Shown here: piece by piece, positions 17,919-27,507 of the stretch
How positions within the stretch are numbered: position 1 is the first letter of the stretch
Layout of the letters: each line of letters starts with the position of its first letter
From: Chloroherpetonaceae bacterium
Lineage (GTDB): Bacteria; Bacteroidota; Chlorobiia; Chlorobiales; Thermochlorobacteraceae
DNA: 64,000 nt
Direction of reading: 5' to 3'
Assembly: GCA_033763895.1 (NCBI GenBank)
Contig: JANRJQ010000004.1
Span: 731,001 to 795,000, forward strand
The notes under the pieces: generated by a model
Databases searched by the model: none
What the model was told of the DNA's origin: nothing
What the model saw: only the letters and a program-made list of their open reading frames with translations
Position numbers and translations under genes: made by a program

Positions 17919-18809
17919 TTATGATAGAAACGCTGCCCCGAAAACCCCTGCACTATCGCCCAGTTCAGGCTTCTTGATGACCGTATCAAACCGGTGATTG
18001 AAGACATATTTTTTCACTTCTTCAATTCCTTCGATATAAAGCGAATCGATATTGCCAACGCCACCGCCGAGCACAATCACATTGGGGTCGAGCAGATTGA
18101 TGATGCTTGCAAGGGCTCGGCCAAAATAATGATGAAGCCTTTGAAGCGTTTCTTCGGCAAGTGGGTTGTGCTTACGAGAATCAACAATCTCTTTTAGGCT
18201 GCGCCTTTCACCACTTTGTGTGAAAAAATATTTTTCAAGCGCAGGGCCAGAAATAAAACTTTCCACACAACCTTTGATTCCGCTGTAACACATTTCGCCA
18301 TTTGCATCAAGCACATTATGGCCCCATTCTCCGGCAATGCCTTGCGCTCCGTTCAAAACTTTTCCGTTCACCACAATTCCACCGCCAACTCCCGTACCCA
18401 TTATGACACCGAATACCACCTCCGCTCCGCGCCCTGCGCCATAGAGTGCCTCTGCTAAGGCAAAACAATTGGCATCGTTGGCGACAATGACTTTACTCGA
18501 AAGCCTCGCCCCTAAATCGTGAGGAAGATTTTTCCCATTCAGCGCTGTGGTATTGCAATTCTTCATTGCGTTGATGAAAGGATCAAAAGTGCCGGGAGTT
18601 CCTATCCCAATTGATTCGGGAATTTTCAGCCCCGTAGATTTCTGCATCTCGCGAACCATTGCTTCAATTCTCCCCACAATATGCTCGTAGCCTTTATCGG
18701 CCTCTGTTGGAATTCGCGAACGAAACAATGGCTTTTGAATATTGCCCTCTTCAAGAACCACCCCTTCGATTTTTGTGCCGCCTAAATCAATTCCCCAATG
18801 TGTTTTCAT
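17919..18809 (-). CDS. ROK-family sugar kinase
   Basis: A 296-aa ROK (repressor/ORF/kinase) protein without the DNA-binding domain, hence a kinase. It has the phosphate-binding DLGGTK (residues 8-13), the catalytic-base region NDANCFALAE (Asp112), GTGVGGGIVVNG and the ROK zinc motif. The zinc motif reads GH(164)...C(174)YS(176)GIKGC(181)VE, so the usual second cysteine is Ser176. Homologues phosphorylate glucose, fructose, mannose or N-acetylhexosamines. In this locus glucose from the beta-glucan enzymes or mannose from GH92/GH125 are the likely substrates. It is the last gene of the ten-gene operon, 8 bp after the GH36 gene. Confidence 0.85.
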   Translation of the reverse strand: MKTHWGIDLGGTKIEGVVLEEGNIQKPLFRSRIPTEADKGYEHIVGRIEAMVREMQKSTGLKIPESIGIGTPGTFDPFINAMKNCNTTALNGKNLPHDLGARLSSKVIVANDANCFALAEALYGAGRGAEVVFGVIMGTGVGGGIVVNGKVLNGAQGIAGEWGHNVLDANGEMCYSGIKGCVESFISGPALEKYFFTQSGERRSLKEIVDSRKHNPLAEETLQRLHHYFGRALASIINLLDPNVIVLGGGVGNIDSLYIEGIEEVKKYVFNHRFDTVIKKPELGDSAGVFGAAFLS

Positions 18810-18817
18810 TTTACAGC

Positions 18818-20674
18818 TTAATAGAAAGTTACATAGCCTGAGCGTGGAATTTCAATTTCATGTACGCCCACTTTAAAATTTATTTTTCTTTTTGCAACCA
18901 CCGCTCCGAAACAGTCCCGAATTTCAATTGACCGATTCCCGCAATTCTTTTGGCACTGAACCGTGAGTTTTGTTTGATGGGTGGCATTTATGACTTTCCA
19001 ACGCTTTATTTCCTTTTGTTCGAACGGCGCTTTTAGTATGAGCGGCGCATAAACCGCTGTGAGAATTTCTCCCCCCTTTTCTGAAGAAACCACCGGATAA
19101 TTTAATTCGGGGTGAAGTGGCGTAAGTTTTCCATCCAAAAGCAGAGCACGGTTTTCTTTCCAAAATGTCATCCAATGCTGAATCATCTTAAGATGATTTT
19201 GAGGAATTTTTTCAAAACGGTTTGAAAGTTGAGGTACGCTAAAAAGCACTGCCAAAATTTGCTGCGCAGCGATTTCAACGGGTTCATTGGTATTCCAAGT
19301 AATCATATCGCTATGAACCGTAGTAGAGCCGGAAAGCAAGCGAATATCGAGGGTGCGAAGTCTGTTTTCGAGCGCGTCATTCGCGCAATCACCGGCGCGG
19401 AAGAGATTGCCGTATTGGCGCATTGGCGGAGAAATGTAGGATTGGCGGAATTCGATGAGAATTTCGGGGTTGATGGCTTTAAGGCGAGCAATGATATCGG
19501 CCATTAACTTGGCTGTTGCAACTTCAACGGATATAACATCACGTCCGTTCATCGTTTCATTTTGCGTGGCTGATGGCGAGCGCAGCATATCAATAAAATC
19601 AAGCTTAACGCCATCAAGACCAAAGTCTCTCACGCCGGCTTCAATCCGCGAAGCAATATGGTTTCTCACTTCGGGGTAGCGGACATCAAGCACATGCGTT
19701 CGCAGTCCCCAATCAGTATAAAGCATTTTATCTTTGAAAGTTTTTGCCGCCTTACTTCTTACACCGGCAAATGGAACGGCATACCACAAAAGCGCTTTGA
19801 GCCCAAGGGTGTGAATGGAATCGACGGTTTTCTTAAAGTTTGGGAAAATTTTTGGATTGACTTCCCAATCGCCACAATCTTCATAGATACTTTTTGGATC
19901 GTCGGTTTGCCATCCGTCGTCGATTATCACTGCATCGCAGCCAAAGCTTTTCGCAATTTTGCACTGTACAAGAAGCGTATCCTCATTCAAAGCTTTATGA
20001 AAAGAGTACCACGAAGAATACATCGGTTGACGGCCAACATCGGGAGTCGGGAGTGGTTTATACATCGTGCTATACCACAATGAAAAATCTGTAAGCACTT
20101 GCGAGTAGGGAAGAATCCTTGTATCGACTCTTAGCGTGACGCTGTATGTAGAGCACGGTTCTGTTTTTAGCCAAAAGAGTTCGGCCTTGCACTCCAGCGA
20201 CGAGGTTTCTTCGTCCACACCCATTCTTACGGTTATGGGCGTTTCGGCATCGCTACACGCAAAGGCCACGCGCGATTTCCCTTCGGCATTGAGCGCAATC
20301 ATCAGCGGCGCGTTGTGTGTGACATTCGAAAAAAATCCTTCCTGCCAAGTAATTCGCAAATGCCGTGTAAAGAGCATTGAAGGATGCCAATTGCTTTGGA
20401 TATCAACGATGGGAAATTTAAAGGCGAGTGTCAGTCCGGCGGGAAGTGTATCCATTCGTGCTGATGTTAGGGTAAGATTGAAATCAACGATTCCTCTTTC
20501 AATCTCGCGCGATTCAATCCGCGATTTGAATGTCCCTAATTCACCCAAAAGTTTCACTTTTGGAATCGCTGTTTCCTGCCCAATGACTTCATTCACCGGT
20601 GCGAAGCATACACAGAATCCAACGACGGCAAGAAGAATAAGGCTTCGGGTAAATTTTTGGATATTTTTTTTCAT
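18818..20674 (-). CDS. Secreted GH36-like alpha-galactosidase
   Basis: A clan GH-D enzyme of about 618 aa. The ATG at 20674 is chosen because it overlaps the galK stop (ATGA) and starts a clean signal peptide (MKKNIQKFTRSLILLAVVGF). An N-terminal beta-sandwich leads into a (beta/alpha)8 domain with PMYSSWYSF, VIIDDGWQ, LDGVKLDFIDML (nucleophile Asp359 from this start) and FRAGDCANDALENR, where Asp429 is the likely acid/base. These are the melibiase/GH36 hallmarks. The product, galactose, would be taken up and fed to the adjacent galK and galT, which supports an alpha-galactosidase role over other clan activities. Confidence 0.8.
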   Translation of the reverse strand: MKKNIQKFTRSLILLAVVGFCVCFAPVNEVIGQETAIPKVKLLGELGTFKSRIESREIERGIVDFNLTLTSARMDTLPAGLTLAFKFPIVDIQSNWHPSMLFTRHLRITWQEGFFSNVTHNAPLMIALNAEGKSRVAFACSDAETPITVRMGVDEETSSLECKAELFWLKTEPCSTYSVTLRVDTRILPYSQVLTDFSLWYSTMYKPLPTPDVGRQPMYSSWYSFHKALNEDTLLVQCKIAKSFGCDAVIIDDGWQTDDPKSIYEDCGDWEVNPKIFPNFKKTVDSIHTLGLKALLWYAVPFAGVRSKAAKTFKDKMLYTDWGLRTHVLDVRYPEVRNHIASRIEAGVRDFGLDGVKLDFIDMLRSPSATQNETMNGRDVISVEVATAKLMADIIARLKAINPEILIEFRQSYISPPMRQYGNLFRAGDCANDALENRLRTLDIRLLSGSTTVHSDMITWNTNEPVEIAAQQILAVLFSVPQLSNRFEKIPQNHLKMIQHWMTFWKENRALLLDGKLTPLHPELNYPVVSSEKGGEILTAVYAPLILKAPFEQKEIKRWKVINATHQTKLTVQCQKNCGNRSIEIRDCFGAVVAKRKINFKVGVHEIEIPRSGYVTFY

Positions 20675-21846
20675 AATGCCAATGTATTGTGTTGAAATAA
20701 TTCTGCCCCGCATTCCGACTTTGCCTCAAAAATAGTGCAGGTGACAGGCATTGCCCTTTCGTATCTCACTTTTAGTTTCTTACAAAATGTTTCAGCTGCT
20801 TCACTTTGCACAAGCGCAACGGCACAGCCGCCGAATCCTGCACCAGTCATTCGTGCACCATAACACGCCTCATCTTCTGAAGCAAGCTTTACCATTGTAT
20901 CGAGCACTTCTGCCGAAACTTCGAAATCATTCTTTAGAGACTGATGACTCTCTATCCACAATTTACCTAAGCACTTTGGGTCGTTTTGTTTCATCGCTTC
21001 TTCCGCCTTGAGAACACGGAGATTTTCAGAAACAACATGAATAGCACGTTTTTTTAATTCACTCTTGAGCTTCTTTTGCTCTATCATTTCAAAGGTGGCA
21101 TCTCGTAAAGAGCTAAGCTGAAGGGCTTTTGCGGCGGCTTCACACTCTTCTCGCCTTGTGTTATATCGCGATTCCGAAAGTGCCCGCCTTGTTCCGGTAT
21201 CTAAAATGATGATGCTTGTACCGCTTGGAAGTGGTGCGGGGCGCATCGAAAAATCTTGGCAGTCAATGAGGAGTGCACTTCCTTTTTGTGCCGAGGTGGA
21301 AATGAGCATATCCATAATACCGCAGCGCATCCCAATCCATTCATTTTCGGCCTTTTGCATTAAGCGTGCTGCATGAGTCGGCTCCCACACCAATTGAAAG
21401 GCCTCTGTAAAAGCTCTTGCCAATGCTACTTCAAGTGCTGCGGAGGAAGAAAGCCCGGCGGACATCGGTAAATCGGTATCAATCAAACATTCAAGTCCGC
21501 TTTTTGGCACATGTGAGATTTTTCCATCTTCTCCGGAAAGCAACGCCCACGCAGCGCCTTTGGCATATTCAAGCCACGAATGTGTTTCTTTGAAAATATT
21601 TTTGAGTGAAAAGCCTTTGGTTTCATCGAAGTAGGTGGAATAAAAGGTTATGATTGGGTATGATACTCTTCGGCAAGCAATCCAGACGGCGTTGCTGAGT
21701 GCCATTGGCATCACAAACCCGTTGTTATAGTCGGTATGTTCCCCTATCAAGTTTACTCTTCCGGGTGCTCGCGCAATAAATTCCGGCGGCTTTCCAAACT
21801 TGGCGTGAAACTTTGCAGCAACTTGATTCATCATCGATTCATTCAT
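20671..21846 (-). CDS. galK: Galactokinase
   Basis: GalK phosphorylates galactose to galactose-1-phosphate in the Leloir pathway. From the ATG at 21846 (7 bp after galT) the protein has 391 aa, the usual length. The frame remains open upstream, but the extra 37 residues look non-native. The galactokinase signature GRVNLIGEHTDYN lies at residues 30-42, the GHMP ATP loop as MSAGLSSSAALEVALA, and the C-terminal motif as ARMTGAGFGGCAVAL. It sits between galT and the GH36 gene with coupling on both sides. No galE or galM is in the window. Confidence 0.95.
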   Translation of the reverse strand: MNESMMNQVAAKFHAKFGKPPEFIARAPGRVNLIGEHTDYNNGFVMPMALSNAVWIACRRVSYPIITFYSTYFDETKGFSLKNIFKETHSWLEYAKGAAWALLSGEDGKISHVPKSGLECLIDTDLPMSAGLSSSAALEVALARAFTEAFQLVWEPTHAARLMQKAENEWIGMRCGIMDMLISTSAQKGSALLIDCQDFSMRPAPLPSGTSIIILDTGTRRALSESRYNTRREECEAAAKALQLSSLRDATFEMIEQKKLKSELKKRAIHVVSENLRVLKAEEAMKQNDPKCLGKLWIESHQSLKNDFEVSAEVLDTMVKLASEDEACYGARMTGAGFGGCAVALVQSEAAETFCKKLKVRYERAMPVTCTIFEAKSECGAELFQHNTLAL

Positions 21847-21853
21847 TCTTGCC

Positions 21854-22882
21854 TCACTCGCTTTTGAAGTGTTTTTGATGTGACTCGCGAAGCATTTGTG
21901 CGGCGGTTTCGGGGAGCATATCTCGCTGCAATTCAGAAAGCAATTCAAACCCAACAATATGCTTTCTCACGGTTGCAGAGCGGAGCAACGGTGGGTAAAA
22001 ATGCGCGTGCAATTGCCAATGTTTTCCTTCGGCACCAAAGGGTGCTTGATGCCACCCCATTGAGTATGGAAATGAAACATCGAAGAGCCTATCGTAACCC
22101 ATTAAAAGCTCTTTCAAAATTTTTGCCAACGACTTTTTTTCATTCTTGCTGAGGCTTAAGAGATGATGATGTGCGGCTTTTGGGAGCACCAATGTTTCAA
22201 ATGGAAATGCCGCCCAGAATGGAACCACCACGGCCCAATGTTCATTTTCTAAAATCACGCGTTCTTTGGCCTCAAGTTCTATTGAGAGATAGTTCATCAA
22301 CAGTTTCTTGTTTTCTCTTTGGAAGTATTCTTTTTGGGTGTCATCTTCTTTTTTGGCCTCCGTGGGAAGCGAATTCATTGCCCAAATTTGCCCGTGCGGA
22401 TGTGGGTTTGAACAGCCCATCATTTCACCTTTGTTTTCGAAAATCTGTATCCATCGATAGTTCTTTGAGAGTTCTTCGGTTTCCGTTTGCCATAAATCAA
22501 TAACGGCTGAAATTTCTTCGACGCTCATCTCAGCCATTGTTTGGCTATGATTGGGAGAAAAGCAAATAACCCGCGCCGTTCCTTGCACGCTTTCGGCTTT
22601 GAGTAAATCATGTTCAAAAGAACTCGGTTCTGTATTCGGGAGAATCGCGGAGAAATCGTTGGTGAAGGAATATGTGGAAGTATAATTCGGATTCATCTCC
22701 CCATTGGCTCGCGTATTTCCGGGGCAGAGATAACATAAAGGGTCGTGCGTACGCGGTGTATCGATTTTTGCAGTTTCTATTTTCCCTTGCCACGGCCGTT
22801 GATTCCGATGTGGGGAAACAAGAATGTACTCTCCGGTCAGTGGGTTATATCGCCTGTGAGGGATTGAAGAAAACTCTTTCAT
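21854..22882 (-). CDS. galT: Galactose-1-phosphate uridylyltransferase
   Basis: A 342-aa GalT that exchanges UMP between UDP-glucose and galactose-1-phosphate. It has the N-terminal HRRYNPLTGEYILVSPHR, zinc ligands C50 and C53 in CYLC, and the active-site H161-P-H163 in GCSNPHPHGQIWA, where His163 should be the uridylylated residue. The C-terminal domain shows HFYPPLLRS with its metal-type histidine. It belongs to the bacterial/eukaryotic class I group. It is placed 21 bp after the GH125 gene and 7 bp before galK. Confidence 0.95.
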   Translation of the reverse strand: MKEFSSIPHRRYNPLTGEYILVSPHRNQRPWQGKIETAKIDTPRTHDPLCYLCPGNTRANGEMNPNYTSTYSFTNDFSAILPNTEPSSFEHDLLKAESVQGTARVICFSPNHSQTMAEMSVEEISAVIDLWQTETEELSKNYRWIQIFENKGEMMGCSNPHPHGQIWAMNSLPTEAKKEDDTQKEYFQRENKKLLMNYLSIELEAKERVILENEHWAVVVPFWAAFPFETLVLPKAAHHHLLSLSKNEKKSLAKILKELLMGYDRLFDVSFPYSMGWHQAPFGAEGKHWQLHAHFYPPLLRSATVRKHIVGFELLSELQRDMLPETAAQMLRESHQKHFKSE

Positions 22883-22903
22883 CGATTATTTCATCTCATT
22901 ACT

Positions 22904-24388
22904 TCAAACTTTTTTCAAAAGGTCGGGTCGTTCGGAACGAAGTTTTAAGATGAGTTCGCCAAAGAGTGTATTGGCCCACGCAAACCAAGAGCGTGTAAAC
23001 TTTTTAGCATCGTCTTTATGGAAGGCTTCGTGCATAAATCCTGTTCCGGCGTGGGTTGATTTAAGAATTTGCAGTTGCTTCCGAATTTCCTCATTGCTCG
23101 TTGAAGTAAGTGCTACGGCAATTACGCCCAAATGCCAAATCATTTCCCATCCGGCATGTGGGCCGCCGTAGCCTTCGCCCGCCTTGCCTTTGAAGAAATA
23201 CATGTGGTCGTTTGAGAGAATAAAGCGTCGTGTGTTTTGATAAACAGGGTCGGTTACCGGAACCGCACCTAAATACGGTAAAGAAATAAGCGATGGAAGA
23301 TTCCCATCATCCATAAAGTAATGATTCCCAAAACCATCCGTTTCGAAGGCGTAGCACAAGCCGTAAGTGAGATGCTGCTTTTTGGAATGGATCTCAAGTG
23401 CGGCTGAAATTTCACTCGCAAGCCCTCTTGCGCGATCGGCAAGCAATTTTTCAGTTGTATCGGTTTGAAGCATCTCAGCCAGTTGGGTTAAGCTGGTAAC
23501 AGCAAAGAAATTAGACGGGATCAGAAATGGAAAAAGGCAAGCATCATCGGAAGGTCGGAAGGCGGAGTGAATAAGCCCCACTTTGCGCGTTGGCAACCCA
23601 AGCCCATCGTTGGCAATGAAATCGCCGTACCACGCGGCGAATTCACGCTTGAAGCGGTAAGTGCCTTCATTCTCTTTGCGCTGCTGCTCGGTGAAGACAT
23701 CCACAATGCGTTTCATTGCTTGTTTCCACGGTTTGGTCATAAATGCCGAGTTGCCTGTTGCTTTCCAATAGAGATAGGCCAAACGAATGGCGTAGCAAAG
23801 CGAATCGATTTCCCATTTTCGCTCGTGAAGCTCATTGCGCATTGCGGTTTTATCTTGATGCCACCGCGAGGCTTCTTTCCCATCGATATTAAACGCATTC
23901 GCAAAGGCATCGATGAGAATGCAATCCGTTTGCCGATGAATAACGCCTTCAATAAGCGTGGAAAGTTTTGAGTCTGCTTTCGCAAGTGGAATGTAGGGCG
24001 TTACTTGCGCGGTGCTATCGCGCAGCCACATTGCGGGAATATCGCCGGTGATAATAAAGGTATCTGGCAGACCGTTGCGTTTTCCGTGGAAAGTGATGGT
24101 GGTATCCAGCGTATTCGGGAAGCAGTTTTCAAAAAGCCATTTTAGTTCAGGGTCAATATCACTTCGCTTAATGTCCTCGATTACGGCATCAACACTTTCA
24201 CTTCGAAATTTTCTGTCTTTTGGCAGTGGCCGTTTGCTCACAAATTCTTGACCTTCAATCGGATTACCCGCTTGATGTTCAATGGAATGCATTCCCTCTG
24301 CAAGTAAATCGTGATTCATCACTTGCCCCAAGGCCATTGCAGCGGCGGCTTTGGCCAATGATTGCAAAAAATCTCGTCGTGATATCAT
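22904..24388 (-). CDS. GH125 exo-alpha-1,6-mannosidase with a Tat-like signal
   Basis: A 494-aa member of family GH125 (metal-independent exo-alpha-1,6-mannosidases, the DUF1237 fold). It has the characteristic CFPNTLDTTI, GDIPAMWLRDSTAQVTPYI, RQTDCILIDAFANAFN, SAFRPSDDACLFPFLIPSNF and a C-terminal HAGWEMIWHLG. The N-terminus SRRDFLQSLAKAAAAMAL is a twin-arginine motif, so the enzyme is probably folded before export. It would remove the alpha-1,6 backbone after GH92 enzymes strip side chains. It starts 1 bp after the GH16 stop and lies 21 bp before galT. Confidence 0.9.
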   Translation of the reverse strand: MISRRDFLQSLAKAAAAMALGQVMNHDLLAEGMHSIEHQAGNPIEGQEFVSKRPLPKDRKFRSESVDAVIEDIKRSDIDPELKWLFENCFPNTLDTTITFHGKRNGLPDTFIITGDIPAMWLRDSTAQVTPYIPLAKADSKLSTLIEGVIHRQTDCILIDAFANAFNIDGKEASRWHQDKTAMRNELHERKWEIDSLCYAIRLAYLYWKATGNSAFMTKPWKQAMKRIVDVFTEQQRKENEGTYRFKREFAAWYGDFIANDGLGLPTRKVGLIHSAFRPSDDACLFPFLIPSNFFAVTSLTQLAEMLQTDTTEKLLADRARGLASEISAALEIHSKKQHLTYGLCYAFETDGFGNHYFMDDGNLPSLISLPYLGAVPVTDPVYQNTRRFILSNDHMYFFKGKAGEGYGGPHAGWEMIWHLGVIAVALTSTSNEEIRKQLQILKSTHAGTGFMHEAFHKDDAKKFTRSWFAWANTLFGELILKLRSERPDLLKKV

Positions 24389-24389
24389 C

Positions 24390-26189
24390 TTATTTAATGA
24401 GCGTCATTTTTCTTGTTTCGATAAACCCGCGCTGCCCACCGAGAGGCGTGGCACTAAGGCGGTAGAAATACACCCCACTTGCGAGTGACGAGGCATTAAA
24501 GTTTATGTCGTAGCGGCCACTGCTTTGCAACGTGTTCACCAATGTTTCAACCTTTCTGCCCAAGAGATCATACACATCAAGCTGAACGCGCGAAATTTCG
24601 GGAAGTTGGTATCGGATGGTGGTGGTTGGGTTAAACGGATTCGGAAAGTTTTGCATCAACTCATAGTCTCGTGAAATCTCTCGCCCTCTTCGGTCAATTC
24701 TCAAGAGCTGCCCGGCTTGCTCCGGCATTGTAAGCCCCAGAAACATTCGCCCATTTTGGAAGAAGATGTTATCGGGTGTGAATTGTGCATTATTCGCGCT
24801 CCAAGTGCCTGTCCCTCGATCCCATCGGTTTGAATCAAAGCTATCGAGATTATCTTGCCAAGAAAATGTGAATCCTCGGCTTTCGCTCCAACTGGAATAC
24901 CGCACCCATTCATAAGCAGGATATAGCGGTAAAATGCGCCAATCAAATGTACCCGTCCAATCTGTCCAGATGGGTTGCCAGATATTCATCATAATTTTTT
25001 GCGCACGGCGAAGCGTGAGAATATGCGCTTGTGTTTGCCGATAAACCTCAACGCCATCCACAAACCACGCCACATACGTGGGAGTCCATTCAAAGGCATA
25101 ATCATGAAAATCTTGATGCGGGTTGAAATTCACCACTTGCCTGTAATCGTGGCTGGTTTCAAATGCCGTGATGACATTAAACTGTACCTCGTTATTATAT
25201 CTCCCCAAGATTTCAATATCAATTTCATTCCACTGCTCGGTACTGCCCACAAAATCGTGATAGGTGAAAAATGTGCTCAGCACGCCGCTGCCGGGAACGG
25301 ATTTCATTCGTACTTCAAAGCGGCCATAAAGGAAAGATTCTTTGGTGCGATACTCTGCTCCACGGTAAAACTTACCGCCACCGGGCGGTGCAACGGGTTC
25401 TGTTGCAACGGTGATATTGTACTTCTCGCTAAGGTATTTTTCAACCGCTACGGTTTCTACTGAATTCAAGGTGCGGTTGTAGAGCAAAACTTCGGCAATA
25501 TCATTGGTGCCATATAATCCTTGCGTTTCACCGACAAAGCTTCCAAGCCGTACTTGCGTTCCCGCAGTTTGACCATTCACTACGCCCTGATTGATGATTC
25601 CCGAACCGATATAGGCAGCAACCACAAACTGATTTTGATTGAGATTGATATTGGGTGCATTCTGACCATTTCGTCTTAAGCGTACCGTAGAACCATTTCC
25701 TGAAGCCTCTGCAATAAGCGTTCGTGATGCGGTTGACGCAAAACCGTTATAGGTTGAAAATCCAAATCCTGTGAATTGATTGGGGTCGCCGGATGTTTTT
25801 GAGGCTAAGATGACATCGACGGCTTGTTGAACCAATGGGGCTCTTCGATTTGCCACAACCACAAAGGCTGAAATATTTGAACCGGAGAGCATTGGAACAG
25901 TCATTGCACTTCCGCTTGATGAAAATCCACTCGTCCCTTGAAATCGCACTGCGGGCTTTCCATTGACTTGATTCGTTACATAAATGGGTTTGAAACTTCC
26001 GGTGCTGGTTGCATTACGATTTCCGCCTGAAAGATCCGGCCAAAGTGATACCGAATCGCCATCGGCCAATGCCAAAGTATCGGCACGAAGCCAAAGTTGA
26101 AGACCCGTTGTGGGAATTTGGGCATATAAATTAATAGCCAAAAAGAATGCGAAAATGGTAACTAAAGTTTTCATTCTTGAACTTTGCAT
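24390..26189 (-). CDS. Secreted LamG-GH16 beta-glucanase with a T9SS sorting domain
   Basis: A 599-aa modular surface enzyme. A signal peptide ends near residue 24. A LamG-like module (about 25-260) is closely related to the two modules of the protein at 14670-17723. The GH16 domain follows (about 270-430) with catalytic ExDxE as E322-I-D324-I-E326 in NEIDIEILG, and a T9SS sorting domain covers about 510-599 (MQNFPNPFNPTTTIRY, SGVYFYRL). GH16 members with this motif are endo-beta-1,3 or 1,3-1,4 glucanases, galactanases or transglycosylases. A glucanase is most compatible with the GH3 enzyme in the locus. It lies directly between the transporter and GH125 in the long operon. Confidence 0.85.
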   Translation of the reverse strand: MQSSRMKTLVTIFAFFLAINLYAQIPTTGLQLWLRADTLALADGDSVSLWPDLSGGNRNATSTGSFKPIYVTNQVNGKPAVRFQGTSGFSSSGSAMTVPMLSGSNISAFVVVANRRAPLVQQAVDVILASKTSGDPNQFTGFGFSTYNGFASTASRTLIAEASGNGSTVRLRRNGQNAPNINLNQNQFVVAAYIGSGIINQGVVNGQTAGTQVRLGSFVGETQGLYGTNDIAEVLLYNRTLNSVETVAVEKYLSEKYNITVATEPVAPPGGGKFYRGAEYRTKESFLYGRFEVRMKSVPGSGVLSTFFTYHDFVGSTEQWNEIDIEILGRYNNEVQFNVITAFETSHDYRQVVNFNPHQDFHDYAFEWTPTYVAWFVDGVEVYRQTQAHILTLRRAQKIMMNIWQPIWTDWTGTFDWRILPLYPAYEWVRYSSWSESRGFTFSWQDNLDSFDSNRWDRGTGTWSANNAQFTPDNIFFQNGRMFLGLTMPEQAGQLLRIDRRGREISRDYELMQNFPNPFNPTTTIRYQLPEISRVQLDVYDLLGRKVETLVNTLQSSGRYDINFNASSLASGVYFYRLSATPLGGQRGFIETRKMTLIK

Positions 26190-26198
26190 ATCAATTTA

Positions 26199-27482
26199 TT
26201 AACGATGTTGAGAGCCTATAAATCCGTAGTAAGCTATATACACATAACATAGAAGTGGCAACCAAAATGCTTGATGAAGCCCGATAGAATCAGCCATTGC
26301 CCCCATCAAGACGGGAAGAATTGCGCCACCGACAATCGCCATAATCATAATGCTTGAACCTGCATTGGTCTTTTGACCTAAGCCATCAATACCTAAGGTG
26401 AAAATGGTTGGAAACATGATGGAGTTCATTAATCCGACCGATAAAATCAAGAACATCGCCATAGAACCTTTTGTCATCAATGTTCCAAAAACTAACAACG
26501 CGGCAGTGATTGCAAATGCGCCTAATAATCTACCGGGCTTAATGACAGTCAGTAAATACGATCCGATAAACCGACCGATCATTGCACCGCCCCAATAGTA
26601 TGAGACATAAGCCGCCGCTTGATTCTCGGGCAATCCTGCAATTTCTTCAAGTCCAATAAAGTTTACGAGATAGCTTCCAATTGATACCTCACCGCCGACA
26701 TAAAGAAAAATGCCTAATGCCCCAAAGGCCAATTGTTTTTCGCGCAGGACTTCTCCAAACGAACTTTCTTCTTTTTCATTTCCCTCGACCGTTGAAATCG
26801 TAGGAAGATTAAAAAAAGCCATTGCACCGGCGAGAATGAAAAGCGCAATCGCAAGCCCGATATAAGGAAGTTGAACCAGTGTGGCTTGACTAAGTTTATA
26901 CATCGACATCGCCTCAGGGGTCATCGCTTGAAGCTCTTCTGCCGTCTTTATTGTGCCGCTCAAAATCAAAAGTCCCCCAACAGCCGGAGCAATCGTGGTT
27001 CCAAGGGAATTAAATGCTTGCGCTAAATTTAATCGGCTTGAAGCCGTTTCAGGCTTTCCTAAAACGGAGACATAAGGGTTTGCGGCAACTTGCAAAAGCG
27101 TAATTCCCGTTGCCAGTACAAACAGAGCCAAAAGAAAAAAGGGATAGTATAGAAATGCGGCTGCGGGATAAAAAAGCAAAGCACCAACGCCGGCGGTGCT
27201 CAGCCCTATTACGATTCCTGATTTGTACCCAACTTTTGCAATGACCTTTCCGGCCGGAAGCGACATAATGAAATAAGCCGAAAAAAATGTGAACTGAACC
27301 ATTGCCGCTTGCACAAAACTTAGTTCAAAGACCGACTTTAAGTGGGGGATTAAAATATCGTTTAAGCAAGTCAGAAAGCCCCACATAAAGAAGAGCGTTG
27401 TTACTGTAATAAAGGCGGGCGTGTAGTTTTTATTTGACTCTTGCGAGAGCGTTTGTGGTTGTGTTCCAATCGGTGAATTCAT
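26199..27482 (-). CDS. Sugar:proton symporter, MFS (GluP/FucP family)
   Basis: A 427-aa major-facilitator protein with about 12 hydrophobic segments. It has the family's opening FFMWGFLTCLNDILIPHLK, motif A-like GKVIAKVGYKSG, and NPYVSVLGKPETASSRLNLAQAFNSLGTTIAP, which are typical of glucose/galactose (GluP) and fucose (FucP) transporters. It sits in the inner membrane. Given galK, galT and the ROK kinase in the same operon, glucose, galactose or mannose released in the periplasm are the expected cargo. It is 25 bp downstream of the PorV-like gene. Confidence 0.9.
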   Translation of the reverse strand: MNSPIGTQPQTLSQESNKNYTPAFITVTTLFFMWGFLTCLNDILIPHLKSVFELSFVQAAMVQFTFFSAYFIMSLPAGKVIAKVGYKSGIVIGLSTAGVGALLFYPAAAFLYYPFFLLALFVLATGITLLQVAANPYVSVLGKPETASSRLNLAQAFNSLGTTIAPAVGGLLILSGTIKTAEELQAMTPEAMSMYKLSQATLVQLPYIGLAIALFILAGAMAFFNLPTISTVEGNEKEESSFGEVLREKQLAFGALGIFLYVGGEVSIGSYLVNFIGLEEIAGLPENQAAAYVSYYWGGAMIGRFIGSYLLTVIKPGRLLGAFAITAALLVFGTLMTKGSMAMFLILSVGLMNSIMFPTIFTLGIDGLGQKTNAGSSIMIMAIVGGAILPVLMGAMADSIGLHQAFWLPLLCYVYIAYYGFIGSQHR

Positions 27483-27507
27483 TGCCGGCCCTTAAGTAGT
27501 AGTAAAA

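Noticed and set aside
21847-21957. N-terminal extension of galactokinase
   Set aside because: The extra 37 residues are cysteine-rich, overlap galT and are absent from the family. The ATG at 21846 gives the normal length.
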